In this document: piece after piece, positions 45,436 to 53,996 of the stretch
Layout: each line of letters begins with the position of its first letter
Position numbering within the stretch: position 1 is the first letter of the stretch
NCBI GenBank assembly: GCA_017397315.1
Contig: JAFQJA010000019.1
Span: 34,208-98,207, forward strand
Direction of reading: 5' to 3'
DNA length: 64,000 nt
From: Clostridia bacterium
Lineage (GTDB): Bacteria > Bacillota > Clostridia > Monoglobales > Firm-18
Made by a program: the position numbers and the translations under genes
The notes under the pieces: model-generated
The model's input: the letters and a program-made list of their open reading frames with translations, nothing else
What the model was told of the DNA's origin: nothing
The model's database searches: none

Positions 45436-46305
45436 ATGGTTTCTTATATTCAGATAGTAATTGCTGACTTTTTACTCACAATAGCATTTTTGTTTCAGAA
45501 AAAATATCAGGAAAAGGCAGGAACAAGTGTTAATGCGGGCCTTATATATACAATTCTTTCCGGTGTATTTTCTGCCGTAATGTTTTTTGTGATTAACGGA
45601 TTTACAGTGAGGATAACTTTATTTTCAATAATTATGTCTGTCCTTTTTTCAGTGGCTGTTACAATGTATGTTTTTATAGGTTTTCGTATAATGGAAAAGG
45701 GGAATGTGTCCTTTTACACACTGTTTTTAATGTCAGGCGGAATGGTAATTCCTTACATATATGGTGTACTGTTTTTAAAAGAACAACTAACTCTAGCAAG
45801 AGTGGTGGGACTTGTATTGATTTTAGTGGCAATTATTTCTTCTAATTTTACCAGAGGAAAGTTTGATAAAAAACAGCTTTTTTTATGTACTATGGTATTT
45901 TTGCTCAATGGAGCTGTATGTGTAATTTCAAAAGCTCATCAGATAAGCGCTGCAAGTCAAATAGTTTCATCTTCAGATTTTGTTATTCTTGTTGCTATTT
46001 CCAAAATAGTTATCAGCCTTTTAGTGTTGCCATTTAATAAGGATAAAAGTGTTGATAAGCCGATGGTACCGTTCAAATCAGTAATTTTGATTGTTATGAT
46101 GGCTGCAGCAGCAGACGGAATAGCCTATATGTTGCAACTTATGGGAGCGGTTAACCTTCCTGCAACTGTGCTTTTTCCTTTGATTACCGGTGGAACGATA
46201 GTGCTTTCTACTATGATGGATTTTATATTTTGCAAAGTAAAACTTTCACACAAACAATGGATTAGTGTTGCGACTGCTTTTTTAGGAACATTAATGTTTT
46301 TGTAA
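45436..46305 (+). CDS. EamA/DMT-family transporter
   Basis: 289 residues with about ten hydrophobic helices in two halves, the 10-TMS drug/metabolite transporter design. The segment GVLFLKEQLTLARVVGLVLILVAI has the EamA end-of-repeat pattern (LxExLxxxxxxGxxLI). The substrate is unknown. The ATG follows AAAAGGAG after a 159-nt gap in which I see only AT-rich sequence. Confidence 0.88.
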   Translation: MVSYIQIVIADFLLTIAFLFQKKYQEKAGTSVNAGLIYTILSGVFSAVMFFVINGFTVRITLFSIIMSVLFSVAVTMYVFIGFRIMEKGNVSFYTLFLMSGGMVIPYIYGVLFLKEQLTLARVVGLVLILVAIISSNFTRGKFDKKQLFLCTMVFLLNGAVCVISKAHQISAASQIVSSSDFVILVAISKIVISLLVLPFNKDKSVDKPMVPFKSVILIVMMAAAADGIAYMLQLMGAVNLPATVLFPLITGGTIVLSTMMDFIFCKVKLSHKQWISVATAFLGTLMFL

Positions 46306-46393
46306 AATTGTTTAAAACAGGTAGTTTTTATCGTTATATTAAGCCGGATGATTTTTTGACAGTCTTGACACGAGTGCGGGAGATAATGATTTT

Positions 46394-46888
46394 ATGATTA
46401 CAGGAAATATACTAGGTGCTATTGCTATATTGCTTTTTGTAAGCAGTTTTCAATTGAAAACCAGAAAAGAAATTATCATTTTAAGTACAGTATCAAGACT
46501 ATTTTATGTGCTTCAGTATATATGCCTTGGTGCATATTCGGGAGCAGTAATAGATTTTGTAGCAGGAGTAATATCGTTATTTGTAGTAAAGCCTGACAAG
46601 AATTTCAAAAAAATAATTGTGCTTTTACTTTATGCGGTTATCGTTGCATCAAGTATACTGCTTTATAAAAATTTCTTGAGTTGTTTTTCATTTTTTGCAG
46701 TAACTTTGGAAATAATAGCAATAATGTTTAAAAAAGAAAAAACGGTCCGTATAATTTCGTTGATTGCACAGCCTTGCTGGTTGATTTACAACTGTTATTA
46801 TATAGCGTGGTTTTCTGCTTTGGGTAACTTAATTTCGATATTTTCCATTACCTTTGCTTTAATTAGATATGATTTTAAAAAAATATAA
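46394..46888 (+). CDS. YgjV-family small membrane protein, paralog 1
   Basis: 164 residues, five or six hydrophobic segments, with SSFQLKTRKEIIIL near the N-terminus and WLIYNCYYIAWFSALGNLISI near the C-terminus, as in the YgjV inner-membrane family. Function unknown. A second member (56352-56909) lies next to the DUF368 polyprenyl-phosphate transporter. The ATG has only a distant CGGGAG, so initiation may be weak. Confidence 0.8.
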   Translation: MITGNILGAIAILLFVSSFQLKTRKEIIILSTVSRLFYVLQYICLGAYSGAVIDFVAGVISLFVVKPDKNFKKIIVLLLYAVIVASSILLYKNFLSCFSFFAVTLEIIAIMFKKEKTVRIISLIAQPCWLIYNCYYIAWFSALGNLISIFSITFALIRYDFKKI

Positions 46889-46896
46889 AAAAACAC

Positions 46897-46925
46897 TTGC
46901 ATTTACTTTGAAACTATGTTATAAT
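46897..46925 (+). promoter_or_regulatory. Promoter of rplS
   Basis: -35 TTGCAT (46897-46902), 17-nt spacer, -10 TATAAT (46920-46925). Confidence 0.8.
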
Positions 46926-46933
46926 TTATTGCG

Positions 46934-47002
46934 TTAATGTGGAATAGTCCTCTGTACCGTTTAAAAGCGGACACGAATGTTCTTATGAAAGGGAGATATA
47001 AT
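46934..47002 (+). promoter_or_regulatory. Candidate L19 ribosomal-protein leader
   Basis: The roughly 70-nt 5' UTR of rplS carries AGTCCTCTGTACCG, then CGGACACGAATGTTC, then a GAAAGGGAG ribosome-binding site. The GTCC/GGAC pairing and the order of blocks are what I expect from the known Firmicutes L19 leader, thought to mediate autoregulation. The assignment is from memory of that motif, not a model search. Confidence 0.5.
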
Positions 47003-47344
47003 ATGAATTTACTTGACACAATCGGTCAGGAACAAATCAGAACAGATTTGCCCGCTCTTGCTATTGGTGATACAGTTCGTGTGTATATCAAAGTTAAAGA
47101 GGGGACAAGAGAAAGAATCCAAATGTTTGAAGGTACTGTTATCCGTAAAAAGGGTGGCGGAATTGCTGAAACTTTCACGGTTCGTAGAATTTCATACGGT
47201 GTAGGCGTTGAAAAGATATTCTTAGTAAACTCACCTTACATTGATCGTATTGAAGTTGTTAGACACGGTAAAGTTCGTCGTGCAAAGTTATACTATCTAC
47301 GCGACAGAGTTGGAAAGGCAGCAAAAGTTAAAGAAAGACTATAA
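47003..47344 (+). CDS. rplS: 50S ribosomal protein bL19
   Basis: 113 residues at the 30S-50S interface. Conserved stretches are [42 protein letters not shown] and the basic C-terminus [21 protein letters not shown]. The start at ATG 47003 behind GGGAG matches the family. A longer reading from 46937 starts inside the leader and is rejected. It heads the rplS-lepB-rbgA-rnhB-yraN run, a standard order in Bacillota. Confidence 0.97.
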   Translation: MNLLDTIGQEQIRTDLPALAIGDTVRVYIKVKEGTRERIQMFEGTVIRKKGGGIAETFTVRRISYGVGVEKIFLVNSPYIDRIEVVRHGKVRRAKLYYLRDRVGKAAKVKERL

Positions 47345-47355
47345 TTTGGAATTAC

Positions 47356-47410
47356 GGAAGGCGTGGCTTCCCGACAAATGCCGTGAGGCTTGTTTGTGGG
47401 GGGTGCGTCT
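47356..47410 (+). other. GC-rich hairpin-forming spacer between rplS and lepB
   Basis: A stretch visibly richer in G and C than its surroundings. It contains GGAAG/CTTCC (47356-47360 with 47367-47371, 6-nt loop) and alternative GGCGT/ATGCC pairing. There is no T-run after the hairpin. It may be an mRNA processing or stability element. Confidence 0.35.
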
Positions 47411-47437
47411 TTTTGCGTTTTATATGGAGGTATAAAT

Positions 47438-48085
47438 ATGGAAGAAAATTTTAATAATTCTGAATTTGATGCTTATACAGAGGTACCGTCGCAACAACCT
47501 CAAAAACCTTCTTTTAACTGGAAGAAAGAGGCTGTTGAGTGGATACAGGCGATTGTTTTTGCTGTAATTATTGCGGTGATTTTAAAAACTTTTGTGTTCA
47601 CACTTGTGTTAGTAGAGGGTGCTTCGATGGAAAACACTTTGCGTACAGGGGACAGACTTTTTGTTACAAGACTTATGTACGAGCCAAAACAAGGGGATAT
47701 TGTGGTGTTTACCCCTGAGCGAGATACAAGCAAACCCTACATTAAAAGGGTAATTGCTGTTGGCGGTCAGACTGTAGACATTACCGATGACGGGCAAGTT
47801 GTTGTTGACGGTGAAATTTTAGATGAGGTTTATTTATCGGAATACACAGGAAATAACAATAAAAATATTACTACCACTTTGGTTAGTAATCCGGTGAAAT
47901 TTCCCATAAAAGTTCCTGATGGGCACTTTTTCGCAATGGGAGACAACAGAATAAGAAGTCATGACTGCCGTTCAATTGAGGTCGGAGATTTTGACAATGA
48001 CTATGGTTGCGTAGGAAAAGAAAGGGCTATAGGTAAAGCACAGTTTAGAATATGGCCTTTAAGTAAGTTCGGTTCGCTGTATTAA
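47438..48085 (+). CDS. lepB: Signal peptidase I
   Basis: Membrane serine protease that removes signal peptides. A 50-residue cytoplasmic N-terminus precedes one membrane helix (about 38-58, IVFAVIIAVILKTFVF). The catalytic Ser is in EGASMENTL (about residue 63) and the Lys in YIKRVIAVGG (about 103). The C-terminal GHFFAMGDNRIRSHDCR is box E. The ATG at 47438 has GGAGG 7 nt upstream and gives 215 residues. Confidence 0.95.
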   Translation: MEENFNNSEFDAYTEVPSQQPQKPSFNWKKEAVEWIQAIVFAVIIAVILKTFVFTLVLVEGASMENTLRTGDRLFVTRLMYEPKQGDIVVFTPERDTSKPYIKRVIAVGGQTVDITDDGQVVVDGEILDEVYLSEYTGNNNKNITTTLVSNPVKFPIKVPDGHFFAMGDNRIRSHDCRSIEVGDFDNDYGCVGKERAIGKAQFRIWPLSKFGSLY

Positions 48086-48100
48086 GAAACGGAGAAATTT

Positions 48101-48955
48101 ATGAATATACCATGGTTTCCAGGGCATATGGCTAAAACCCGGCGTCTTATTACCGAAAATTTAAAACTTGTTGATGTTGTGGTGGAATTACTTGACGCAA
48201 GAATTCCGCTGTCTTCTGCCAATCCTATTTTGCCTGAACTTTTAGGAAACAAGCCAAAAGTTATTGCTCTTAACAAAAGCGATATGGCTGACAGCGTTGT
48301 TACGGCAAACTGGATACAGTATTTTAAAAACAATAGTATAGAGGCGGTTGCTGTGAGCAGCATCTCAGGTAAGGGTTTTGATGCTCTTAAAAATGCAATC
48401 AATACAGTTCTAAAAGAAAAAATCAGGCAACGCGAAGAAAAAGGAATGAAAAATGTACCTGCGAGAATAATGGTTGTAGGTATTCCTAATGTAGGCAAGT
48501 CCTCATTTATTAACAAACTGTCAGGCAGGGCAGGAGCAAAAACAGGCGACAGACCTGGGGTTACTACTGCGAAGCAATGGATAAGAATAGCAGGTGGGTA
48601 CGAACTTTTAGATACGCCCGGAATATTGTGGCCTAAATTTGATGATGAGATAACAGGTCAGCACCTAGCTTTTACCGGTGCAGTAAAAGATGATATTTAC
48701 GATACAGAAGAAGCAGCAAGTCTGCTTTGTGGATACCTTTACGAAAAGCACCCGGGTAAGTTAAAGGAAATATATAAACTGCAAGACATTGACGGTCTTT
48801 CAGGATACGAAATATTGGAATGTATCGGAAGAAAAAGAGGATGCATTATATCAGGTGGGAATGTGGACACAGAAAGAGCATCGAAAATTCTTCTTAACGA
48901 ATTCCGTGGTTGCAAACTTGGAAACATTAGTCTGGAGGAGCCTTATGAACAGTGA
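48101..48955 (+). CDS. rbgA: Ribosome biogenesis GTPase RbgA (YlqF)
   Basis: Circularly permuted GTPase needed for late 50S assembly. G4 (NKSDMAD) precedes G1 (GIPNVGKSS) and G3 (DTPG), and the start is the family-typical NIPWFPGHMAKTRR. At 284 residues it is full length. Its 3' end overlaps rnhB by 11 nt, with the rnhB ribosome-binding site inside the coding sequence. Confidence 0.95.
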   Translation: MNIPWFPGHMAKTRRLITENLKLVDVVVELLDARIPLSSANPILPELLGNKPKVIALNKSDMADSVVTANWIQYFKNNSIEAVAVSSISGKGFDALKNAINTVLKEKIRQREEKGMKNVPARIMVVGIPNVGKSSFINKLSGRAGAKTGDRPGVTTAKQWIRIAGGYELLDTPGILWPKFDDEITGQHLAFTGAVKDDIYDTEEAASLLCGYLYEKHPGKLKEIYKLQDIDGLSGYEILECIGRKRGCIISGGNVDTERASKILLNEFRGCKLGNISLEEPYEQ

Positions 48956-49571
48956 AGATTTTAACAGAGTAATGTCTATGTGGGAGATTGAAAAATCACT
49001 TTTTGAGCAGGGCTACAGTTATGTGGCAGGCGTTGATGAGGCAGGAAGAGGTCCTTTGGCTGGACCTGTCTGCGTTGCATCTGTCATATTGCCAAAAAAC
49101 AGCTATTTTGAAAAACTTAATGATTCTAAAAAGTTGACGGAAAAACAAAAGGACAGACTATATGATGAAATAAAAGAAAAGGCTGTTGCTTACAATATTG
49201 TTCTTGTATCCAATGAGGAAATAGACAAATTGAATATTTTGTGTGCAACACATTACGGAATGTGCAAAGCGGTAGAAGGGCTTGATGTTAAGGCTGACTA
49301 TGTATTGATAGACGGCAACAGCATCAAAGGTATGGAAAAGCCACATAGTTGTATAGTAAAAGGGGACAGCAAAAGCATTTCTATTGCTGCTGCATCGGTA
49401 CTTGCTAAAGTAACCCGGGACAGATATATGGATATTCTTGATGAAAAATATCCTATGTATATGTTTAAAAAACACAAAGGCTATCCTACTGCACTTCATT
49501 ATCAGTTACTTAAAGAACATGGTGCATCACCTGTGCACAGAAAATCCTTTAATTTGAAGATAGATGATTGA
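48945..49571 (+). CDS. rnhB: Ribonuclease HII
   Basis: Removes ribonucleotides and RNA-DNA hybrids from DNA. The N-terminal motif is GVDEAGRGPLAGPV (DEDD site, first Asp and Glu), later LIDGN and KSISIAAASVLAKVTRD, and the C-terminal HKGYPT. The ATG at 48945 behind GGAGGAG gives 208 residues. A longer frame beginning at 48789 lies within rbgA and is not conserved. Confidence 0.95.
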   Translation: MNSEDFNRVMSMWEIEKSLFEQGYSYVAGVDEAGRGPLAGPVCVASVILPKNSYFEKLNDSKKLTEKQKDRLYDEIKEKAVAYNIVLVSNEEIDKLNILCATHYGMCKAVEGLDVKADYVLIDGNSIKGMEKPHSCIVKGDSKSISIAAASVLAKVTRDRYMDILDEKYPMYMFKKHKGYPTALHYQLLKEHGASPVHRKSFNLKIDD

Positions 49572-49573
49572 TT

Positions 49574-49939
49574 ATGGAAAAATACAATAAGAAAGTGGGC
49601 GGTGAGGGAGAAAAAGCCGCAGTAAAACACTTAAAAAAACAAGGTTACAAAATAAAAGAGACTAATTTCTTGGTGCGTGGCGGAGAAATTGATATAATTG
49701 CCGAAAAAGATACCTATACGGTTTTTGTTGAGGTGAAAACACGCACAGGTTCCGGATACGGAAGTCCGATAGAAGCGGTAGGAGAGATAAAAAGAAAACG
49801 ACTTTTGCATGCCGCACAAGTGTATATGATGAATAATGAAGTAACTGATGTACGCTTTGATGTTATCGGTGTTAATTGTGAAGTTAAAGGTAATAAAATT
49901 ATTATTTGTGAAATACAACATATTATAAATGCTTTTTAA
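49574..49939 (+). CDS. yraN: YraN-family (UPF0102) endonuclease-like protein
   Basis: 121 residues with a small restriction-endonuclease-like fold. The GEKAAVKHLKKQGY helix, then FLVRGGEIDIIA and VFVEVKTR give the E-D-ExK pattern. Its biological role is unclear. It follows rnhB as in most Bacillota. I use ATG 49574. A TTG at 49568 overlaps the rnhB stop and is an alternative. Confidence 0.92.
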   Translation: MEKYNKKVGGEGEKAAVKHLKKQGYKIKETNFLVRGGEIDIIAEKDTYTVFVEVKTRTGSGYGSPIEAVGEIKRKRLLHAAQVYMMNNEVTDVRFDVIGVNCEVKGNKIIICEIQHIINAF

Positions 49940-49950
49940 GGAGAGATTGT

Positions 49951-50829
49951 ATGTTCGCAGATGCTCATTGTGATACGATAACAAGGATTTTAGACAATAA
50001 CCAAAGTCTTTTTGAAAATGACGGTCATATTGATATTAAAAGAATGAAAGACTGTTGCTTGCAGTACTTTGCGATTTTCATACATCCGAAATATAATCCC
50101 TTTGACAGATTTGTTAAGGGGATTAATAAATTTTACGAAGAATATGATGAAAAATATTTGCAACTTGTATTAAATGCAGATGATTTGGGACAAAAAACAG
50201 GTGCGTTGCTGACCATAGAAGGCGGAAGTGCTATTGAGGGGTCTATCCAAAAACTGCACTACGCATACGAAAAAGGTATAAGGTGTATGACAATTAAATG
50301 GAACGGAGACAATGAACTTGCAAACGAATATGGTTTGACACCTTTCGGAAAAACCGTCATAAAAGAAATGAACAGAATGAAAATGATTGTTGATGTATCT
50401 CATTTGAGCGACAAGGGTTTTTATGATGTTATGGGAATTACTGACGCCCCTTTAATGGCATCTCATTCGAATTGCAGAAAACTTTGCAGTCATAAAAGAA
50501 ACTTGACTGACGACCAGATAAAAAAAATTATTGATTGTAAAGGTTTTATAGGGCTAAATTTTTATCCCGATTTTTTATGCGAAGGAAAGGCTACAGTTGT
50601 TGATATAATACGCCACGCATATCACATTTTAGAACTTGGAGGAGAAGATGTTTTGGGTTTCGGGAGTGATTTCGATGGTGTTGACCATCTTCCGAACGGC
50701 ATCTTGGGAGTTCAAAATATGAATAATGTAATGGATGAATTTTGCAAAATGCAACTAGGTCAGGAATTGTTAAACAAGGTGTTTTACAGAAATCTTTGTA
50801 ATTTCACCAAACAAATTATGAAAAATTAG
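49951..50829 (+). CDS. Dipeptidase, peptidase family M19
   Basis: 292 residues of the renal-dipeptidase TIM-barrel family. Zinc ligands appear at DAHCDT (residues 4-9), TIEGG (Glu), VSHLSD (His), ASHSNCR (His) and GFGSDFDG (Asp). No signal peptide, so it is probably cytoplasmic and acts on peptides, possibly with D-residues. The ATG follows AAGGAGAG, 11 nt after yraN. Confidence 0.93.
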   Translation: MFADAHCDTITRILDNNQSLFENDGHIDIKRMKDCCLQYFAIFIHPKYNPFDRFVKGINKFYEEYDEKYLQLVLNADDLGQKTGALLTIEGGSAIEGSIQKLHYAYEKGIRCMTIKWNGDNELANEYGLTPFGKTVIKEMNRMKMIVDVSHLSDKGFYDVMGITDAPLMASHSNCRKLCSHKRNLTDDQIKKIIDCKGFIGLNFYPDFLCEGKATVVDIIRHAYHILELGGEDVLGFGSDFDGVDHLPNGILGVQNMNNVMDEFCKMQLGQELLNKVFYRNLCNFTKQIMKN

Positions 50830-50839
50830 AAAATAAATC

Positions 50840-50868
50840 TTGCAATTTTTGTAAAAATGAAGTATGAT
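50840..50868 (+). promoter_or_regulatory. Promoter of aspC-proC-yhbY
   Basis: -35 TTGCAA (50840-50845), 17-nt spacer, -10 TATGAT (50863-50868). Confidence 0.7.
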
Positions 50869-50901
50869 AGATAATATACATAATCGGAAAGGAAGAACTA
50901 T

Positions 50902-52086
50902 ATGAATTTATCTGATAGAATGAGCAAAATCAGCGCATCACCCACTCTTGCGATAGATGCAAAATTTAAGAAAATGAAAGCTGATGGGATTGATGTTGTT
51001 GGTTTCGGTACTGGAGAACCTGACTTCGATACACCTAAGCACATTAAAGATGCGGCAGTTAAGGCGATTAATGACGGTATGACAAAATACACACCCGCCG
51101 CCGGCACTATGGATTTAAGAAAAGCAATAGCTGAAAAACTATTATTGGAAAACAATGTAAAATATGCACCAACAGACATTGTTGTATCTAACGGTGCAAA
51201 ACACGCTTTAGTTAATGCTTTTTATGCAATATTAAATGATGGGGACGAAGTGTTGATTCCAACACCTTTTTGGGTAAGCTATCCAGAAATGGTACGAATT
51301 GCAGGAGGAAACCCCGTATTTATAGAAACGACAGAGCAAAATGGTTTTAAGTTCTCTGCAAAAGATTTCGAAAATGCTATCACATCTAAGACTAAGGCAC
51401 TTGTGTTAAACAGTCCAAGCAACCCTACCGGTATGGTTTATACCGAACAGGAATTAAGAGAAATTGCTGATGTTGCTGTTAAGCACAACATTTTTGTGAT
51501 TTCGGACGAAATTTACGAAAAACTAATGTACGGCGATGCAAAACATATAAGTATTGCATCTTTTAATGATGCAATTAAAAAGTTAACTATAATTATTAAC
51601 GGAGTGTCCAAAAGTTATGCTATGACGGGGTGGCGTATAGGCTACACCGCATGCGAGCCTGAAATTGCAAAAATAATTTCCAACATTCAGTCTCACGCTT
51701 CATCAAACCCATGTTCAATTTCGCAGGCAGCGGCATTGGCGGCTATTACAGGACCTACCGACACTATAGAAGCAATGCGTGTTGAATTTGAAAGCAGAAG
51801 AAATTATATGGTGGAAAGAATTAATAGCATTGATAAAGTTTCAGCCCTTGTGCCTGACGGTGCTTTTTATGTGTTTATGAACATTAAAGAACTTATTGGC
51901 ACAGAACTTAAAGGCAAATTGATTAACAACGGCGACGAATTTTGCGAATGGTTGCTTGAATGCAACAAACTTGCATTAGTTCCCGGCGGAGGTTTTGGTG
52001 CTGAGGGTTATGTAAGATGGTCATACGCTACAAGTATGGAAAACATTAAAGAAGGTCTTGACAGATTAGAAAATTTTTTAGCATAG
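50902..52086 (+). CDS. aspC: Class I aminotransferase, aspartate aminotransferase type
   Basis: 394 residues, fold-type I PLP enzyme. The PLP lysine is in NGVSKSYAMTGWRIGY (about 235), with the SPSNPTG and SDEIYEKL motifs before it and GYVRWSYA (substrate Arg) near the end. It most likely interconverts aspartate and glutamate. It lies 10 nt before proC, with a good promoter and AAGGAAG site. Confidence 0.93.
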   Translation: MNLSDRMSKISASPTLAIDAKFKKMKADGIDVVGFGTGEPDFDTPKHIKDAAVKAINDGMTKYTPAAGTMDLRKAIAEKLLLENNVKYAPTDIVVSNGAKHALVNAFYAILNDGDEVLIPTPFWVSYPEMVRIAGGNPVFIETTEQNGFKFSAKDFENAITSKTKALVLNSPSNPTGMVYTEQELREIADVAVKHNIFVISDEIYEKLMYGDAKHISIASFNDAIKKLTIIINGVSKSYAMTGWRIGYTACEPEIAKIISNIQSHASSNPCSISQAAALAAITGPTDTIEAMRVEFESRRNYMVERINSIDKVSALVPDGAFYVFMNIKELIGTELKGKLINNGDEFCEWLLECNKLALVPGGGFGAEGYVRWSYATSMENIKEGLDRLENFLA

Positions 52087-52096
52087 AGGTATAAAT

Positions 52097-52885
52097 ATGA
52101 AAATAGGTTTTATTGGCGCGGGGAATATGGGTGGTGCAATTATTGGCGGTCTTATTGCATCAAAAAAGACAAATGCCAAAGATTTATATGCTTACGACCC
52201 GGACAAAGAAAAACTTAATGTTTTAGGGGATAAAGGAGTAAATGTAAATCTTTCAATGGAAGATATATGTGAACTTTGCGATGTGATAATTCTTGCAGTT
52301 AAACCGCAGATTTTTCATAAAGTGTTACCCGAAATCGTATCCAGTAAGCCTGTATATGTCTCTATTGCCGCCGGTATCTCAATTAAATTTATGAAAGACA
52401 ATCTGCCCGAAGGTGCAAGAATTATTCGAGCAATGCCTAACACGCCCGCACTTATCGGCAAAGGTGTAACTGTTTTAAGTGCTGACAAAGGGGTAACAGA
52501 GGAAGAAGTTGAAAATGTTAAATTTATATTTGACTGTGTTGGCATAACAGAAATTGCGGATGAAAAATTAATGGATGCTGTAGTTGCGGCGAGTGGGAGC
52601 AGTCCCGCCTATGTGTATATGCTAATTGAGGCTATGGTTGATGCGGCAGTTAGTCAGGGTTTGCCGAGACAGATGGCTTATAATATCTGTGCATCTGCAG
52701 TAGAAGGAAGTGCCCTTATGGTGCTAAAGACCGGTAAACACCCGGGGGAATTAAAGGATATGGTATGTTCTCCGGGCGGAACAACTATTGAGGCGGTGTC
52801 ATCATTAGAGGCTGACGGCTTTTATGCAACTATTATTAAGGCTATGGAAAAATGCTCTGAAAAATCAAAGAAACTTACAAAGTAA
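52097..52885 (+). CDS. proC: Pyrroline-5-carboxylate reductase
   Basis: Last step of proline synthesis. The Rossmann motif is GFIGAGNMGGAI at the N-terminus, followed by AVKPQIF, RAMPNTPALIG and SGSSPAYVYMLIEAM. The C-terminal domain has the family signature MVCSPGGTTIEAV. At 262 residues it is full length. No proA or proB is seen in the window. Confidence 0.95.
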   Translation: MKIGFIGAGNMGGAIIGGLIASKKTNAKDLYAYDPDKEKLNVLGDKGVNVNLSMEDICELCDVIILAVKPQIFHKVLPEIVSSKPVYVSIAAGISIKFMKDNLPEGARIIRAMPNTPALIGKGVTVLSADKGVTEEEVENVKFIFDCVGITEIADEKLMDAVVAASGSSPAYVYMLIEAMVDAAVSQGLPRQMAYNICASAVEGSALMVLKTGKHPGELKDMVCSPGGTTIEAVSSLEADGFYATIIKAMEKCSEKSKKLTK

Positions 52886-52898
52886 ACGGAGAAATATT

Positions 52899-53189
52899 AT
52901 GATTACTACAAAACAGAGGGCTTATTTAAGAGGTCTTGCAAACAAAATTCCCGCTCTTTATCAGGTGGGCAAAGGCGGAGTAAATAATAATTTTATCGCA
53001 ATGATAGATGATGCACTTGAGAAAAACGAACTGTTAAAAGTTACTGTTCTTGAAAATTCAGGTGAAACGCCTCGGAGTATCTGTCATCAGGTTATGGATG
53101 CTACAAATGCGGAGCCTGTGCAGGTTATCGGAAACAAATTTATTATATACAGACGCTCTGCGGAAAATCCTACAATAATTTTACCGTAA
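52899..53189 (+). CDS. yhbY: YhbY-family (CRM domain) RNA-binding protein
   Basis: 96 residues with a single CRM domain: QRAYLRGLAN at the N-terminus, the GxxG-like VGKGGVN loop and GNKFIIYRRS at the end. It is associated with pre-50S ribosomes. The ATG at 52899 follows ACGGAG and matches the family start. A longer frame back to 52824 overlaps proC. Confidence 0.93.
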   Translation: MITTKQRAYLRGLANKIPALYQVGKGGVNNNFIAMIDDALEKNELLKVTVLENSGETPRSICHQVMDATNAEPVQVIGNKFIIYRRSAENPTIILP

Positions 53190-53238
53190 TATTTTATGTC
53201 CCCTTCGAATATACTTGCTATATACGGAGGGGATAATT

Positions 53239-53832
53239 TTGTTTAAAAATATTAACCGACATTTTTGTGCAAATAAATCAAAATATTTTTTTCTGCTTCT
53301 TGCGTTGGTTGTAGGAATTGTAAGCGGAATATTGTTTGTGTCTGCGGTTAAACCTGAAGACACAGAAAAACTTACGCAAACCGTAAATATAGCACTTACA
53401 GGAATAGAGGATAAAGACAAAGTAAGTATGTTTTTTGATTATTTATGGAAAAACGCAAAAACAGTTTTATTAATTTTTATCGGTACATATTCTGTATACA
53501 CTTTACCTGTTGTTTTTTTAAATTTGATTATAACAGGTTTTTCAATGGGGTTTACTGCTGTTTTTGTAACTTCTTATTTTGGGTTTAAAGGATTTTTGGC
53601 ATCTCTTTTGATATACAGCACGGACATTTTATTTTGTATTCCCTTGGTGTTTTTTGTGTCAACTGTGGCTATAGATTATACTTTACATAATTCTAAAGTA
53701 AAAAGTACTTTGAAAATCAGAAACAGAAAAAAGTTTTTTACTGCTTGTTGTTTCTTTCTTGTGCTGATGACCATTCTCTCGTTACCAAATGTACTGATTT
53801 TCCCAAAAATTGTAAAAGGTTTAGTGCCCTGA
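53239..53832 (+). CDS. spoIIM: Stage II sporulation protein M (SpoIIM)
   Basis: 197 residues, about five membrane helices, of the SpoIIM family that with SpoIID and SpoIIP thins septal peptidoglycan during engulfment. Seen: a short cytoplasmic start, first helix FFLLLALVVGIVSGILFVS, and the conserved GFSMGFTAVFVTSYFGFKGF. Translation starts at TTG 53239 with CGGAGGGG 6 nt upstream. spoIIM followed by xerD, with dacF nearby, is a known arrangement. Confidence 0.9.
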   Translation: MFKNINRHFCANKSKYFFLLLALVVGIVSGILFVSAVKPEDTEKLTQTVNIALTGIEDKDKVSMFFDYLWKNAKTVLLIFIGTYSVYTLPVVFLNLIITGFSMGFTAVFVTSYFGFKGFLASLLIYSTDILFCIPLVFFVSTVAIDYTLHNSKVKSTLKIRNRKKFFTACCFFLVLMTILSLPNVLIFPKIVKGLVP

Positions 53833-53996
53833 AATACAGCAAAAACACTATATATTGTGTCAATAAAAAATGTTGTAAAAAATTAACGAAAATACAAGAT
53901 TTTTTTATATATTTTTTTGTAAAATACTATGTACATTTGTATTGTTTTGTATTAAAATATAAATACATTCGTTTACATAATATGTGGAGGCAATAA

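Noticed and set aside
48789..48944. Extended rnhB beginning inside rbgA
   Set aside because: It is an out-of-frame reading of rbgA; GGAGGAG precedes the true ATG at 48945.
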